Assembly: GCF_900112245.1 (NCBI RefSeq)
Contig: NZ_FOYX01000002.1
Span: 741,829-805,828 of the forward strand
Direction of reading: 5' to 3'
DNA length: 64,000 nt
Source: Maribacter stanieri
GTDB lineage: Bacteria > Bacteroidota > Bacteroidia > Flavobacteriales > Flavobacteriaceae
Notes under the pieces: generated by a model
The model's database searches: none
Told to the model about the DNA's origin: nothing
What the model saw: the letters and a program-made list of their open reading frames with translations, nothing else
Shown here: piece by piece, positions 28,189 to 37,076 of the stretch
How positions within the stretch are numbered: the first letter of the stretch is position 1
Layout: every line of letters starts with the position of its first letter
Program-made: the position numbers and the translations under genes

Positions 28189-31100
28189 TTATTTATCATC
28201 CTCAATTATATCGCTTTTATTACCTTCCATATATTCTGTAGGTGTAACGTTAAACAACTCTCTAAAAGTTTTACTAAAGTATGCTGTTGAATTAAATCCG
28301 CACATATGGGTAACTTCCTTAATAGAATAAGAGCTCTTCTCTAATAATTCAGCTGCATATCTTAACCTAATCGTTCTTATAAAATGACTAGGATTATTTC
28401 CTGTCAACGTATTAATCTTTCGGTAGAATTGAGATCGACCTATACCCAATTCCTTTAAAATATCATCTTGCTTAAAATCTTCATCATCTACATTGTCTAA
28501 AACCACCTTGGTAGCTTTATCCAAAAACACCTCATCCAAATTGTTGGTGGTTACCTCACTAGATGGGAAAATACCTCCAATTTCTGAGAAGCGTTTTCTT
28601 AGTCTTTTCTTTGCTTCAATTAGATTTCTAATTCTCGATTTTAAAACACTAGTAACAAATGGTTTTGACAAATATGCATCTGCACCATTATCATAACCAC
28701 TTACTCTATCAATTTCAAGACTTCTTGCAGTTAGCAGTATTATGGGAATATGACAGGTTTCAAATTCAGTCTTTAATAATCTGCACATTTCAAATCCGTC
28801 CATTTTCGGCATCATCACATCACTTATTACCAAATCTGGATAACGTTTCTTAACCATTTCAAGCCCTTCTTCTCCATTTTTTGCCTGAAGCACCTTATAC
28901 TTATCTTGCAAATCATTTTTTAAATGCTGTCGTAATTCTTTGTTATCCTCTACCAATAATATAGTAGGCTTTTCTATTTCACTATCGCTATTTGGATTAG
29001 GTAAAACTAAATTCTCATCATCTGCAATGTACATTTCATATTCAACAGATTTCATTGAATTAATTAAGAATTCATTTTTTATACTTTCTACTTCTACAGC
29101 TGCGGACTTATTATCTAATGGTAGTCTTACAACAAACTTGCTACCTAAACCATATTCACTTTCCACAAAAATTTCGCCACCATGTTTTTCAACTAAGGCT
29201 TGTGTAAAATTTAGCCCTATTCCGGTTCCAGATTTAGTAATATCGATATGATAAAATCGAGAAAAAATATTCTTAAGCTGTTCTTTATCTAGCCCAACAC
29301 CAGAATCTGTTACTGTAATCTCCACAAAATCCCCAATCATTTCTTTCTTAAGAAAGAACAATTTAGACGAGCTTTTTTTCTGTACTATTTTTTTAATGGA
29401 AACCGTAATCTCTCCACCTGCATTTGTGAATTTTAAAGCATTAGAAATTAAGTTGGTGATTATTTTTTCAACTTTATCAAAATCAAACAAGAAAACAATA
29501 TCCTCAGATTCTGATTCAAACCTATAATCTATTTCCTTCTTTGTTGCTAGACTTACGAATAGTGAAAAAATATCTTCACTGAATTTGACGATATCACCTT
29601 TTTCCAATTGAAGCGGTGCCATGCCTACATCCATCTTTCTATAGTCCAATAATTGATTTACTAAATGCAACAACCTACGGGCACTACGCTGTATAGAAAT
29701 AGCAGAAGATTTTACTTCTTCTGGATTATATGTGTAGCTAGACAATATTTTATCTACAGGATTCATGATCAACGTAAGCGGTGTTCTAAACTCATGAGAA
29801 ACATTGACAAAGAATTGAAGCTTCATTTGATCTAATTCGTGCTCTTGGGCTTCTTGAACTTTTTGGGTGTAATACCGTAAAACCAAGTATGAACCTAATA
29901 AGCCTAACAAAGTATAAATTAAATATGCCCACCATGTTTTCCATGGAGGGGACAGAACTTCAAAGTTTACAGTTGCGGCCTCTGCTTTATCCCAATCACC
30001 ATCTAAAGATGCTTTTACTTCAAACACATATTTACCAGAACTTAGGTTAGAATAACTTACTTCTCTTTTAGCCCCTATTGTTTCAAAGTCATTGTCCAAA
30101 CCCTTTAATTTATAAGAATACTGTACTCTTTCAGGATTCTCAAAATGAAGTGCTAAAAAATCGAATGCTACATAGTTCTCATCATAATTTAATTTTAGAT
30201 TTTCTAAGTCAGCAATCCTATCATTTAATAATACCCTATCATTTACCGTATCACCAACTACAATAGGCTTGTTATTTAAAGTAAACTGGGTTATAGTGGG
30301 GCGTAATGTTATTGAAGTTCTTAGCGTTATATCATCCGGATGAAAAATATTGAACCCATTTATCCCTCCTATTAAGATTCTACCATCCTTAGTTTTATCT
30401 ATAGATTTACTTTGATATTCAGGACCTTGTAGACCATCGTGAATATTAAAATTTTTTATTTGGTCTGTTTCTGGGTTTAACAGTGACAATCCACTTTTTG
30501 TCGATACCCAAAAATTATGATTGTCATCTTCTTGAATACCCACCACTAGGTTGTTGGGTAACCCTTCTTTCGAAGAATAAGATTTCAACACATTAAAATC
30601 AGCATCAAGTTTATATATTCCTGTATCTGCTCCTATCCAAATATTTCCTATTTCGTCTTCTGATATATGATTTATAAGATTATCTTCTATACCCGGTTTT
30701 TTAATTTCCTTAAAAGTAAGGGTCTCTGGAATTCTATTTTCTAACTGATTAAGATCTATATAATTTAAACCTAAAGATGTACCGATCAACAACCTGTTTC
30801 TTGAATCAACAAACAAAAAGAAAACAAAATTACTGGCTAGTCCATTTTCTTTTCCCGCAACATTTTTGAAGTTGTGAAACTTTTCACTTTTAGGATCAAA
30901 TAGACTTAACCCCTCTGTTCTAAGCCCTAACCATATTCTATCATCCTTATCTTCTACACCAGACCACACAGAGTTTTGACCAATTGAATTTACGTCCGCT
31001 TCATTATGCAAAAACCTTTTTACATTATACGTATCTGGATTAAAACTATTTATCCCACCATCTAGCGTACAGACCCAAATTTGACCATCATTAGACTCAA

Positions 31101-32382
31101 AAGTGTAAAGTATTCTGTCTGAACTTATACTATTGGTATTATTTGGTTTGTGAGGAAAATGCTGAAATGTATTATTCTCTTTATTAAAGAGGTTTAATCC
31201 ACCATTATAAGCACTTATCCAAATTCGCTCTTTTGAATCTTCTAAAACAGACTGTACAATTTTTTCATTAAGTCCGTCTGGGTTTCCTGGTTGATAATAA
31301 TAATGTCCAAAGGCATATTGCGAAGGATCTAATTTACTAACTCCCTTATCATAGCTCCCTATCCAAAATATACCATTGCTATCTTCATAAATCTTAGATG
31401 GCTTGTTGTTAGGTAAAGAAAAAGAATCTGAAATATTGTTGACTAGATTACGAACAACTTTTTCTTCATTTTTATCTAAAATAAATATACCATAACCATC
31501 TGTAGAAGCCCATATATTACCATCTACATCTAAATGCATATCTCTAATAGCCACATCTTTTTCTGATGTAAATGATTTGTGTGTAAAGATGTTATTTGTT
31601 CTATCCCAATAAATGATATTGGATAGATTATTACCTATCCAAAAATCGTTGTCCGCATCAACAAAAACATTCTTATGTATATGATTTAGCTCGTAGTTAT
31701 TTTCACTTTCTATTAAAATACGGTCAAAATTATCTCGCTCTCTATTATATTTATTTAAGTATTCACCGTTAGTCCCAATCCAAATAACACCGTTCTGATC
31801 TTTGAGTATTACATTAACAATATTATTATCTAATGAATTTAAATTAGAATCATCATTTAGGTAATAGTAGAATTTTAAATCAGATACATCTGTAGTAAAA
31901 TCTTCAAGAATAATTTTAATAACTCCATTATTAGTGGCTACCCATAAAGCGTTATTTTCTTTATCAAAAAGTAGTGCATTTATAAATTTGCGTGGATTGT
32001 TAGATAGTGATAGTTGCTTATATAAATCAACTCGTAAAAAACTATTTGTTTTCTTGTTGTAATAGTTGAGACCGTTATTAGTTCCAATCCATAAATTACC
32101 ATCTGTACCCTCTACTATGGCATTTATTCTATTATTACTGAGGGAGCTTGGATCATTTAAAATTGATTTATAGATCTCAAACTCATAGCCGTTGTATTTA
32201 TTGAGCCCATCAATAGTTCCAAACCATAAAAACCCTTCAGAATCTTCAAAAATTGTAAGACATGTGCTACTGGACAAACCATCTACAGTATCTAAATTTT
32301 CAAATTTGAAGTTATTAAACTGACCTTGAGAAAGTATACCGTTTAAGCAACATAGGACAATTAGAAGTATCCTTTTATTCAT
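28189..32382 (-). CDS. Hybrid two-component system regulator (HTCC), PUL sensor
   Basis: A 1397-residue one-protein two-component system that should sense a PUL oligosaccharide in the periplasm and control the locus. Order: signal peptide (about 1-20), two seven-bladed propellers of Reg_prop repeats with WIGTNNG-type blades (to about residue 690), Y_Y_Y domain, membrane helix near 815-840, HisKA with VSHEFRTPL, HATPase with NLISNALKFT and GTGIGLNFT, receiver domain with DVMMPKMDG, and an AraC-type HTH ending TPTEYM. It lies convergent to susD. All signalling motifs are intact. Confidence 0.96.
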   Translation of the reverse strand: MNKRILLIVLCCLNGILSQGQFNNFKFENLDTVDGLSSSTCLTIFEDSEGFLWFGTIDGLNKYNGYEFEIYKSILNDPSSLSNNRINAIVEGTDGNLWIGTNNGLNYYNKKTNSFLRVDLYKQLSLSNNPRKFINALLFDKENNALWVATNNGVIKIILEDFTTDVSDLKFYYYLNDDSNLNSLDNNIVNVILKDQNGVIWIGTNGEYLNKYNRERDNFDRILIESENNYELNHIHKNVFVDADNDFWIGNNLSNIIYWDRTNNIFTHKSFTSEKDVAIRDMHLDVDGNIWASTDGYGIFILDKNEEKVVRNLVNNISDSFSLPNNKPSKIYEDSNGIFWIGSYDKGVSKLDPSQYAFGHYYYQPGNPDGLNEKIVQSVLEDSKERIWISAYNGGLNLFNKENNTFQHFPHKPNNTNSISSDRILYTFESNDGQIWVCTLDGGINSFNPDTYNVKRFLHNEADVNSIGQNSVWSGVEDKDDRIWLGLRTEGLSLFDPKSEKFHNFKNVAGKENGLASNFVFFLFVDSRNRLLIGTSLGLNYIDLNQLENRIPETLTFKEIKKPGIEDNLINHISEDEIGNIWIGADTGIYKLDADFNVLKSYSSKEGLPNNLVVGIQEDDNHNFWVSTKSGLSLLNPETDQIKNFNIHDGLQGPEYQSKSIDKTKDGRILIGGINGFNIFHPDDITLRTSITLRPTITQFTLNNKPIVVGDTVNDRVLLNDRIADLENLKLNYDENYVAFDFLALHFENPERVQYSYKLKGLDNDFETIGAKREVSYSNLSSGKYVFEVKASLDGDWDKAEAATVNFEVLSPPWKTWWAYLIYTLLGLLGSYLVLRYYTQKVQEAQEHELDQMKLQFFVNVSHEFRTPLTLIMNPVDKILSSYTYNPEEVKSSAISIQRSARRLLHLVNQLLDYRKMDVGMAPLQLEKGDIVKFSEDIFSLFVSLATKKEIDYRFESESEDIVFLFDFDKVEKIITNLISNALKFTNAGGEITVSIKKIVQKKSSSKLFFLKKEMIGDFVEITVTDSGVGLDKEQLKNIFSRFYHIDITKSGTGIGLNFTQALVEKHGGEIFVESEYGLGSKFVVRLPLDNKSAAVEVESIKNEFLINSMKSVEYEMYIADDENLVLPNPNSDSEIEKPTILLVEDNKELRQHLKNDLQDKYKVLQAKNGEEGLEMVKKRYPDLVISDVMMPKMDGFEMCRLLKTEFETCHIPIILLTARSLEIDRVSGYDNGADAYLSKPFVTSVLKSRIRNLIEAKKRLRKRFSEIGGIFPSSEVTTNNLDEVFLDKATKVVLDNVDDEDFKQDDILKELGIGRSQFYRKINTLTGNNPSHFIRTIRLRYAAELLEKSSYSIKEVTHMCGFNSTAYFSKTFRELFNVTPTEYMEGNKSDIIEDDK

Positions 32383-32578
32383 TTTAATCCAATTACTATT
32401 TTTATTGCAAGGAGGTTACCTAACCACTTGTACATCAAAAATTATTTGATAATCAAAATAGCAAAATTTAAGTTAAATATTGCTTGTTATTCAACAAAAA
32501 TCAAGGATTACAGGGGTATAACAAATTTAGATGAAAACACCACTTTTAAATTTTCTCTACCCTAATGTATATAAACAA

Positions 32579-32608
32579 AAAAAGCCACTGATTTCTCAGT
32601 GGCTTTTT
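32579..32608 (-). terminator. Rho-independent terminator of the tRNA operon
   Basis: AAAAAGCCACTG and CAGTGGCTTTTT form a perfect 12-bp stem with a 6-nt loop. On the minus strand it is followed by T7, placed 2 bp after the tRNA-Pro 3' end, so it ends the two-tRNA transcript. Confidence 0.85.
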
Positions 32609-32609
32609 G

Positions 32610-32684
32610 TCGGGGTGGCAGGATTCGAACCTGCGACCTCCGCGTCCCAAACGCGGCGCGATAACCGGGCTACGCTACACCCCG
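32610..32684 (-). tRNA. tRNA-Pro (anticodon UGG)
   Basis: A 75-nt cloverleaf read on the minus strand. The acceptor stem is CGGGGTG/CACCCCG with discriminator A. The anticodon stem CCGCG/CGCGG encloses loop TTTGGGA, anticodon TGG (plus positions 32647-32649). The T arm has GGTTCGAATCC. CCA is not encoded. It lies 39 bp downstream of tRNA-Ser and shares its promoter. Confidence 0.96.
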
Positions 32685-32723
32685 AATTGGTTATCAAAAA
32701 ATATGTCTCTCAACGTATTGTTG

Positions 32724-32812
32724 CGGAGAGACAGGGATTCGAACCCTGGGTAAATGTTTCCACCTACGACGATTTAGCAAACCGCTCCTTTCGGCCACTC
32801 AGGCACCTCTCC
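32724..32812 (-). tRNA. tRNA-Ser (anticodon GCU)
   Basis: An 89-nt class II tRNA on the minus strand. Acceptor GGAGAGG/CTCTCC with discriminator G, D arm GCCTGAGTGGCCGAAAGG, anticodon loop TTGCTAA (anticodon GCT, plus 32776-32778), a long variable arm typical of serine, and T arm GGGTTCGAATCCC. CCA is not encoded. First gene of the tRNA pair. Confidence 0.96.
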
Positions 32813-32851
32813 AGTAATTCTTCAATGAACTGTTGCTCTAAATAGCGGTTG

Positions 32852-32882
32852 CAAATGTATAAGTATAACTGGTTCTACGCAA
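32852..32882 (-). promoter_or_regulatory. Bacteroidota-type promoter for tRNA-Ser/tRNA-Pro
   Basis: On the minus strand TTG (plus 32880-32882), a 20-nt spacer and TACATTTG (plus 32852-32859) match the -33/-7 consensus TTG...TAnnTTTG exactly. Transcription would start near 32846, about 33 nt before the tRNA-Ser 5' end. Confidence 0.7.
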
Positions 32883-32923
32883 CTATTTTTGAAGTTTTTT
32901 TTTAATATAAAATTACCCCCTTG

Positions 32924-34960
32924 TTACTCAGGATATTCCACACGTAAATGATAGATATTTCTTAGCTTTTGTTTGAAGATTTTCTTGATTGTTTCAATTT
33001 CTTTGAACGTAATATCTGCATTCAAAAACTGATTTGCCTTCATTTGACCTGAAATTATCTTATCAACAAACTCATCGATAATTAAAAAAGTAGGATTCTT
33101 TAAACTTTTTGACGCCGCCTCAACAGAATCTGCCATCATTAAAATGGCCGTTTCTCTAGAGAATGGCAAAGGTCCTGGGTACCTAAAATCTTCTTCGTTC
33201 ACATCTTCTTCCAATTCCTTTTGCTTTTTATAGAAGTAAAACACCAAAGTTGTACCATGATGAGAACGTATGAAATCGATAATTCTATCTGGTAAATTAT
33301 TCTTTCTAGCTATTTCAATACCTTTTATAACATGATCAATAATGATACGGGCACTATCCTTAGGGCTCAATTCATCATGCGGATTAACATTTGTAACCTG
33401 ATTTTCCGTGAAATAGGTAGGTTCGTTCATTTTACCAATATCATGATACAAAGCCCCTACCCTTACCAGCATAGCATTCGCTCCAATTTCGTTAGCTGCT
33501 GCCTCTGCTAAATTGGCAACCTGTAAGGAATGATGAAATGTACCTGGAGCCTTATTAGACAATTCTTTTAAAAGCTTAGAATTGGTATCGGACAATTCTA
33601 ACAGAGAAACATCAGAAACAAGTCCAAAAAGCTTTTCATAAATATAGATTAATGGCTGCACAAAAAGAGTTATCATTCCATTTAACAGAAACAACCCTAA
33701 AGTATACCATTCAATATCACTTAAATCTCCCTCATGAATGGTATGAAATGCCAAATAACCTATGATGTAGATTAATGTAATCTGCCCAACACTAACAAAC
33801 AAATTAGCTCTCTTATAAAGCTCTGACACGGTAAGTATGGTAACGATACCTGTTATAATTTGGAGGAATATATATTCAAAACTATTAGGCACCACAAAGC
33901 CTAGTATCAAAATAGTTAGCACATGTACAAACAGTCCCAGCCTAGCATCAAAAAATGTTTTTAATATTAAAGGAAGGATACAAAGCGGAACTACAAATAC
34001 CAATTGGTCGTTATACTTTATAACCATTGTGGTTATAAAGACCATTAAAAGAATATTGAAGAATATAAAGGTTACTTTGACATTATTCTCGTAAACTGTT
34101 CTTCTATATTTTTTCAGAAACAAGAATAGCATAATAAGTACTAATGCCACTAAAACAGTATATCCAATTAAGATATAATAGTAATTGTTTGCCGTCCAAA
34201 GTTCTGACTCATATTCAGATTTTAAAGACTCTAATATCTTTAAATTTTCTGCCTCTACTACTTCACCTTTAGCAATGATCAATCGCCCTTGATCAACTGT
34301 TCCCCTGGTATAAGAAAGTTTAGATAAAGCTTCGTTTCTTGCTTTTTGAGTAAGATTATTATCAAAACTTACATTTGGTGTTATAATATCAAAAAACAGT
34401 GCTTGCGTTTCTTTCTCGAAAATGGATAAATTATTTTCAGATAGTATTCTACCTACAAGATCATTAATTTCACTGACCCTAAAAAAATCTGTTACTCTAA
34501 CTTTGCTTGCTTCGTTATCCTTTACAAGAAAAATGAAATTACGCTGAACCTGCTTACCGTTATTCTGTAAAATTCCTTTTGAATAGACGGAATCCAGTAT
34601 TACTTTCGAGAAATATTTTAAACGTTTTTTTTGATTATCCTTAAGTGTAGAATTACTCCATTTATCTTCAAACTTCTGTTCAAATGCTTGCTCCACATTT
34701 TCTACCTCAGCTCCATCATATCTATAGTAAGGTAATTGATTACTTTCAATTACCTGTTTCTCTTTAGCTATTTCAGCATCGGTCTTTTGAATAGAAAAAT
34801 CAAAAGGGGCATATAGGTTTTCAAATTGCCAAGGCTTCCCTTTTTGAAACTCATATTTGAATTTACCTCCTTTGGGCAAAAAAAACACAATAAAAGCAAC
34901 GGCCACAACATAGAGTATATATTTGAAAATGAGCGATTGCTGTCTGTATAGATTATCCAA
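32924..34960 (-). CDS. 7TM-HD family phosphodiesterase (PgpH-like)
   Basis: A 678-residue inner-membrane protein. Residues about 15-35 form the first membrane helix. An extracytoplasmic 7TMR-HDED domain follows to about residue 255, then seven close-packed membrane helices to about 440, then a cytoplasmic HD domain (FHHSLQVANLAEAAANEIG near 475, ALYHDIGK near 505, RSHHGTT). This is the layout of PgpH phosphodiesterases that hydrolyse cyclic di-AMP, so that activity is the likely role. A -7 element TATTTTTG on the minus strand (plus 34983-34990) lies just upstream, with a leader of only about 17 nt. It is divergent from the thiolase gene. Confidence 0.9.
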   Translation of the reverse strand: MDNLYRQQSLIFKYILYVVAVAFIVFFLPKGGKFKYEFQKGKPWQFENLYAPFDFSIQKTDAEIAKEKQVIESNQLPYYRYDGAEVENVEQAFEQKFEDKWSNSTLKDNQKKRLKYFSKVILDSVYSKGILQNNGKQVQRNFIFLVKDNEASKVRVTDFFRVSEINDLVGRILSENNLSIFEKETQALFFDIITPNVSFDNNLTQKARNEALSKLSYTRGTVDQGRLIIAKGEVVEAENLKILESLKSEYESELWTANNYYYILIGYTVLVALVLIMLFLFLKKYRRTVYENNVKVTFIFFNILLMVFITTMVIKYNDQLVFVVPLCILPLILKTFFDARLGLFVHVLTILILGFVVPNSFEYIFLQIITGIVTILTVSELYKRANLFVSVGQITLIYIIGYLAFHTIHEGDLSDIEWYTLGLFLLNGMITLFVQPLIYIYEKLFGLVSDVSLLELSDTNSKLLKELSNKAPGTFHHSLQVANLAEAAANEIGANAMLVRVGALYHDIGKMNEPTYFTENQVTNVNPHDELSPKDSARIIIDHVIKGIEIARKNNLPDRIIDFIRSHHGTTLVFYFYKKQKELEEDVNEEDFRYPGPLPFSRETAILMMADSVEAASKSLKNPTFLIIDEFVDKIISGQMKANQFLNADITFKEIETIKKIFKQKLRNIYHLRVEYPE

Positions 34961-34982
34961 AAGAAAATTGTATTAGGTTCAT

Positions 34983-34990
34983 CAAAAATA
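34983..34990 (-). promoter_or_regulatory. Putative -7 element for the 7TM-HD gene
   Basis: TATTTTTG on the minus strand matches TAnnTTTG, 22 bp upstream of the start codon. No TTG was found at the usual -33 distance, so support is partial. Confidence 0.35.
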
Positions 34991-35031
34991 GAAAATTATA
35001 AACTGATAACTAGTAATTGAAACGATATCCC

Positions 35032-35060
35032 TTGGGTTGCTATAGAATTTAGTAATTTCG
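35032..35060 (+). promoter_or_regulatory. Putative promoter for the thiolase gene
   Basis: TTG (35032-35034), 18-nt spacer, TAATTTCG (35053-35060), one mismatch from the -7 consensus TAnnTTTG. A start near 35066 would leave a short leader before ATG 35082. Confidence 0.4.
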
Positions 35061-35081
35061 TGCTATTAAATTATTAAAAAC

Positions 35082-36257
35082 ATGAAAGAGGTCGTTATCG
35101 TATCAGCTGTTAGAACTCCAATAGGTAGTTTTATGGGCGGATTGTCAACAATACCAGCTCCAAAATTGGGCGCAGTGGCTATTGAAGGCGCATTGAAGAA
35201 AATAAACCTTGACCCTACTTTGGTAGATGAAGTTATAATGGGCAATGTTGTGCAAGCAGGAACAGGTCAAGCTCCGGCTAGACAAGCTGCTATTTTTGCA
35301 GGCATTCCCAATACCGTACCCTGTACCACTATAAATAAAGTTTGTGCCTCTGGAATGAAGGCGGTAATGCAAGGAACACAAGCAATTGCTTTAGGAGACG
35401 CTGATATTGTTGTTGCTGGTGGAATGGAGAATATGAGCCTTATCCCACATTATGTACATATGAGAACAGGTACAAAATTTGGACCTACTCCTTTAATTGA
35501 CGGTATGCAAAAAGACGGCTTAGTTGATGCTTACGATGAAAATGCAATGGGTGTTTGTGCAGATGCTTGTGCTACTAAATATGAATTTAGCAGAGAAGAT
35601 CAAGATGCATACGCTATTCAATCTTACAAAAGGTCTTCAGAAGCTTGGGAGAATGGAAAATTCGATAATGAAGTTATCCCTGTAGCCGTTCCGCAAAGAC
35701 GTGGAGAGCCTAAAATGGTGAATAAAGACGAGGAATTTAGCAATGTATTCATTGACAAAATCCCAAATTTAAGACCTGCATTCTCTAAAGATGGTACTGT
35801 TACCGCTGCAAATGCATCAACCATCAATGATGGTGCCGCTGCTTTAGTTTTAATGAGCAAAGAAAAGGCTGAGGAATTGAATTTAAAACCTTTAGCTGTT
35901 ATTAAAAGTTACGCAGATGCTGCTCATGAGCCAGAATGGTTTACTACAGCTCCTGCAAAAGCATTACCAAAAGCATTGGCCAAATCTAATTTAAAATTAG
36001 AGGAAGTTGATTTCTTTGAATTTAACGAAGCTTTCTCTGTTGTTGGTCTTGCCAATATGAAAATATTAGGGCTTAACGATTCAAATGTAAATGTAAATGG
36101 CGGTGCCGTTTCTCTAGGTCATCCACTAGGATGCTCAGGTGCACGTATATTAATCACATTATTAAATGTATTAGAACAAAACAATGCTAAAATAGGAGCT
36201 GCTGCAATTTGTAATGGCGGTGGCGGTGCTTCTGCTATAATTATAGAAAGGTTATAA
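35082..36257 (+). CDS. Acetyl-CoA C-acyltransferase (thiolase)
   Basis: A 391-residue thiolase joining or splitting acyl-CoA chains, in fatty-acid or ketone-body type metabolism. N-terminal VVIVSAVRTPIGSFMGG; acyl-accepting Cys88 in NKVCASGMKA; EFNEAFSVVGLAN; GGAVSLGHPLGCSGARI with His; and the second Cys in CNGGGGASA. The length is normal and all catalytic residues are present. Whether it is mainly biosynthetic (acetoacetyl-CoA) or degradative cannot be told. The degenerate NlpC/P60 gene follows 17 bp later and is probably co-transcribed. Confidence 0.95.
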   Translation: MKEVVIVSAVRTPIGSFMGGLSTIPAPKLGAVAIEGALKKINLDPTLVDEVIMGNVVQAGTGQAPARQAAIFAGIPNTVPCTTINKVCASGMKAVMQGTQAIALGDADIVVAGGMENMSLIPHYVHMRTGTKFGPTPLIDGMQKDGLVDAYDENAMGVCADACATKYEFSREDQDAYAIQSYKRSSEAWENGKFDNEVIPVAVPQRRGEPKMVNKDEEFSNVFIDKIPNLRPAFSKDGTVTAANASTINDGAAALVLMSKEKAEELNLKPLAVIKSYADAAHEPEWFTTAPAKALPKALAKSNLKLEEVDFFEFNEAFSVVGLANMKILGLNDSNVNVNGGAVSLGHPLGCSGARILITLLNVLEQNNAKIGAAAICNGGGGASAIIIERL

Positions 36258-36274
36258 GCGCATAAAAAAATTAC

Positions 36275-37027
36275 ATGCAGTACGGTATTTGTCAGTTAAG
36301 CATTATTCCTGTAAGAAGTGCAACAGAAGAGGTATCTGAATTAGTTACCCAACTTTTGTTTGGCGAACATTACAAAATATTGGAAAGCAGAAAAAACTGG
36401 TCTAGAATAAAAACTATATCAGATAAATGTGAAGGCTGGATCATGAACAGTCAACTAACCTTTATTCCTGAAAATGAATTTAATTCAATTCAAGAAAATA
36501 AGGGACAAAAATTTGTTGCAGATCTGATATCGTATGTTGCGGATACTAACGAAATAGTAACACCTATCTTATTAGGATCTTGCATTCCAGACATTCCTTC
36601 ATTATCCGTTAATTTTGATGGTTCTATTTTAAATTCCGTGCAACCTAAAGATAATTTGGTGAAAACCGCATTGCTCTATTTAAACGCCCCGGAATTAAAG
36701 GGAGGAAAATCTCCTTTTGGTATTGATAGTGCAGGTTTTACCCAAATGGTATACAGAATAAACGGATACAATATTTTAAGAACTGCAGAAAATCAATCTA
36801 CTCAAGGTACCGCTTTAAGCTTCGTTGAAGAAAGTGAAGCTGGTGATTTAGCCTTTTTTGATAATGTTAACGGTGTCATTGACCATGTAGGCATTATTAT
36901 GGAAAACAACTATGTTATTCATGTTAATGGAAAAGTAAGAATAGATCGAATAGACCATACGGGCATATTTAATAATGACCTTAGAACCTACACACATCAA
37001 TTAAGAGTTATTAAAAAAGTAATATAA
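36275..37027 (+). CDS. Degenerate NlpC/P60 (C40) family protein lacking the catalytic Cys
   Basis: A 250-residue protein with an N-terminal SH3-like domain (VTQLLFGEHYKILESRKNWSRIKT) and a C-terminal NlpC/P60 fold. Active C40 peptidases have a D-C-S-G-F motif; here it is IDSAGF with Ser152 (AGT, 36728-36730) where the Cys should be. The preceding WGG is also changed, to KGG. His204 in IDHVGII and the YVIHVNGKVRID segment remain. It is therefore likely to bind peptidoglycan or regulate rather than cleave it, unless Ser works. No signal peptide is seen. It lies 17 bp after the thiolase gene and ends at a strong terminator. Confidence 0.8.
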   Translation: MQYGICQLSIIPVRSATEEVSELVTQLLFGEHYKILESRKNWSRIKTISDKCEGWIMNSQLTFIPENEFNSIQENKGQKFVADLISYVADTNEIVTPILLGSCIPDIPSLSVNFDGSILNSVQPKDNLVKTALLYLNAPELKGGKSPFGIDSAGFTQMVYRINGYNILRTAENQSTQGTALSFVEESEAGDLAFFDNVNGVIDHVGIIMENNYVIHVNGKVRIDRIDHTGIFNNDLRTYTHQLRVIKKVI

Positions 37028-37028
37028 A

Positions 37029-37052
37029 AAAAGGCCCTAATTAGGGCCTTTT
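37029..37052. terminator. Bidirectional terminator between convergent genes
   Basis: AAAAGGCCCTAA/TTAGGGCCTTTT is a perfect 24-bp palindrome followed by AT-rich DNA. It lies between the NlpC/P60-like gene and the convergent TPR gene, and can serve both strands. Confidence 0.75.
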
Positions 37053-37076
37053 AATTTATTTAATGTGTAAGGATAA

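Noticed and set aside
32531..32845. Open frame of 104 codons over the tRNA genes
   Set aside because: It is the antisense reading of tRNA-Pro and tRNA-Ser (VAGFEPATSASQTRRDNRATL-type artefact), a well-known false gene.
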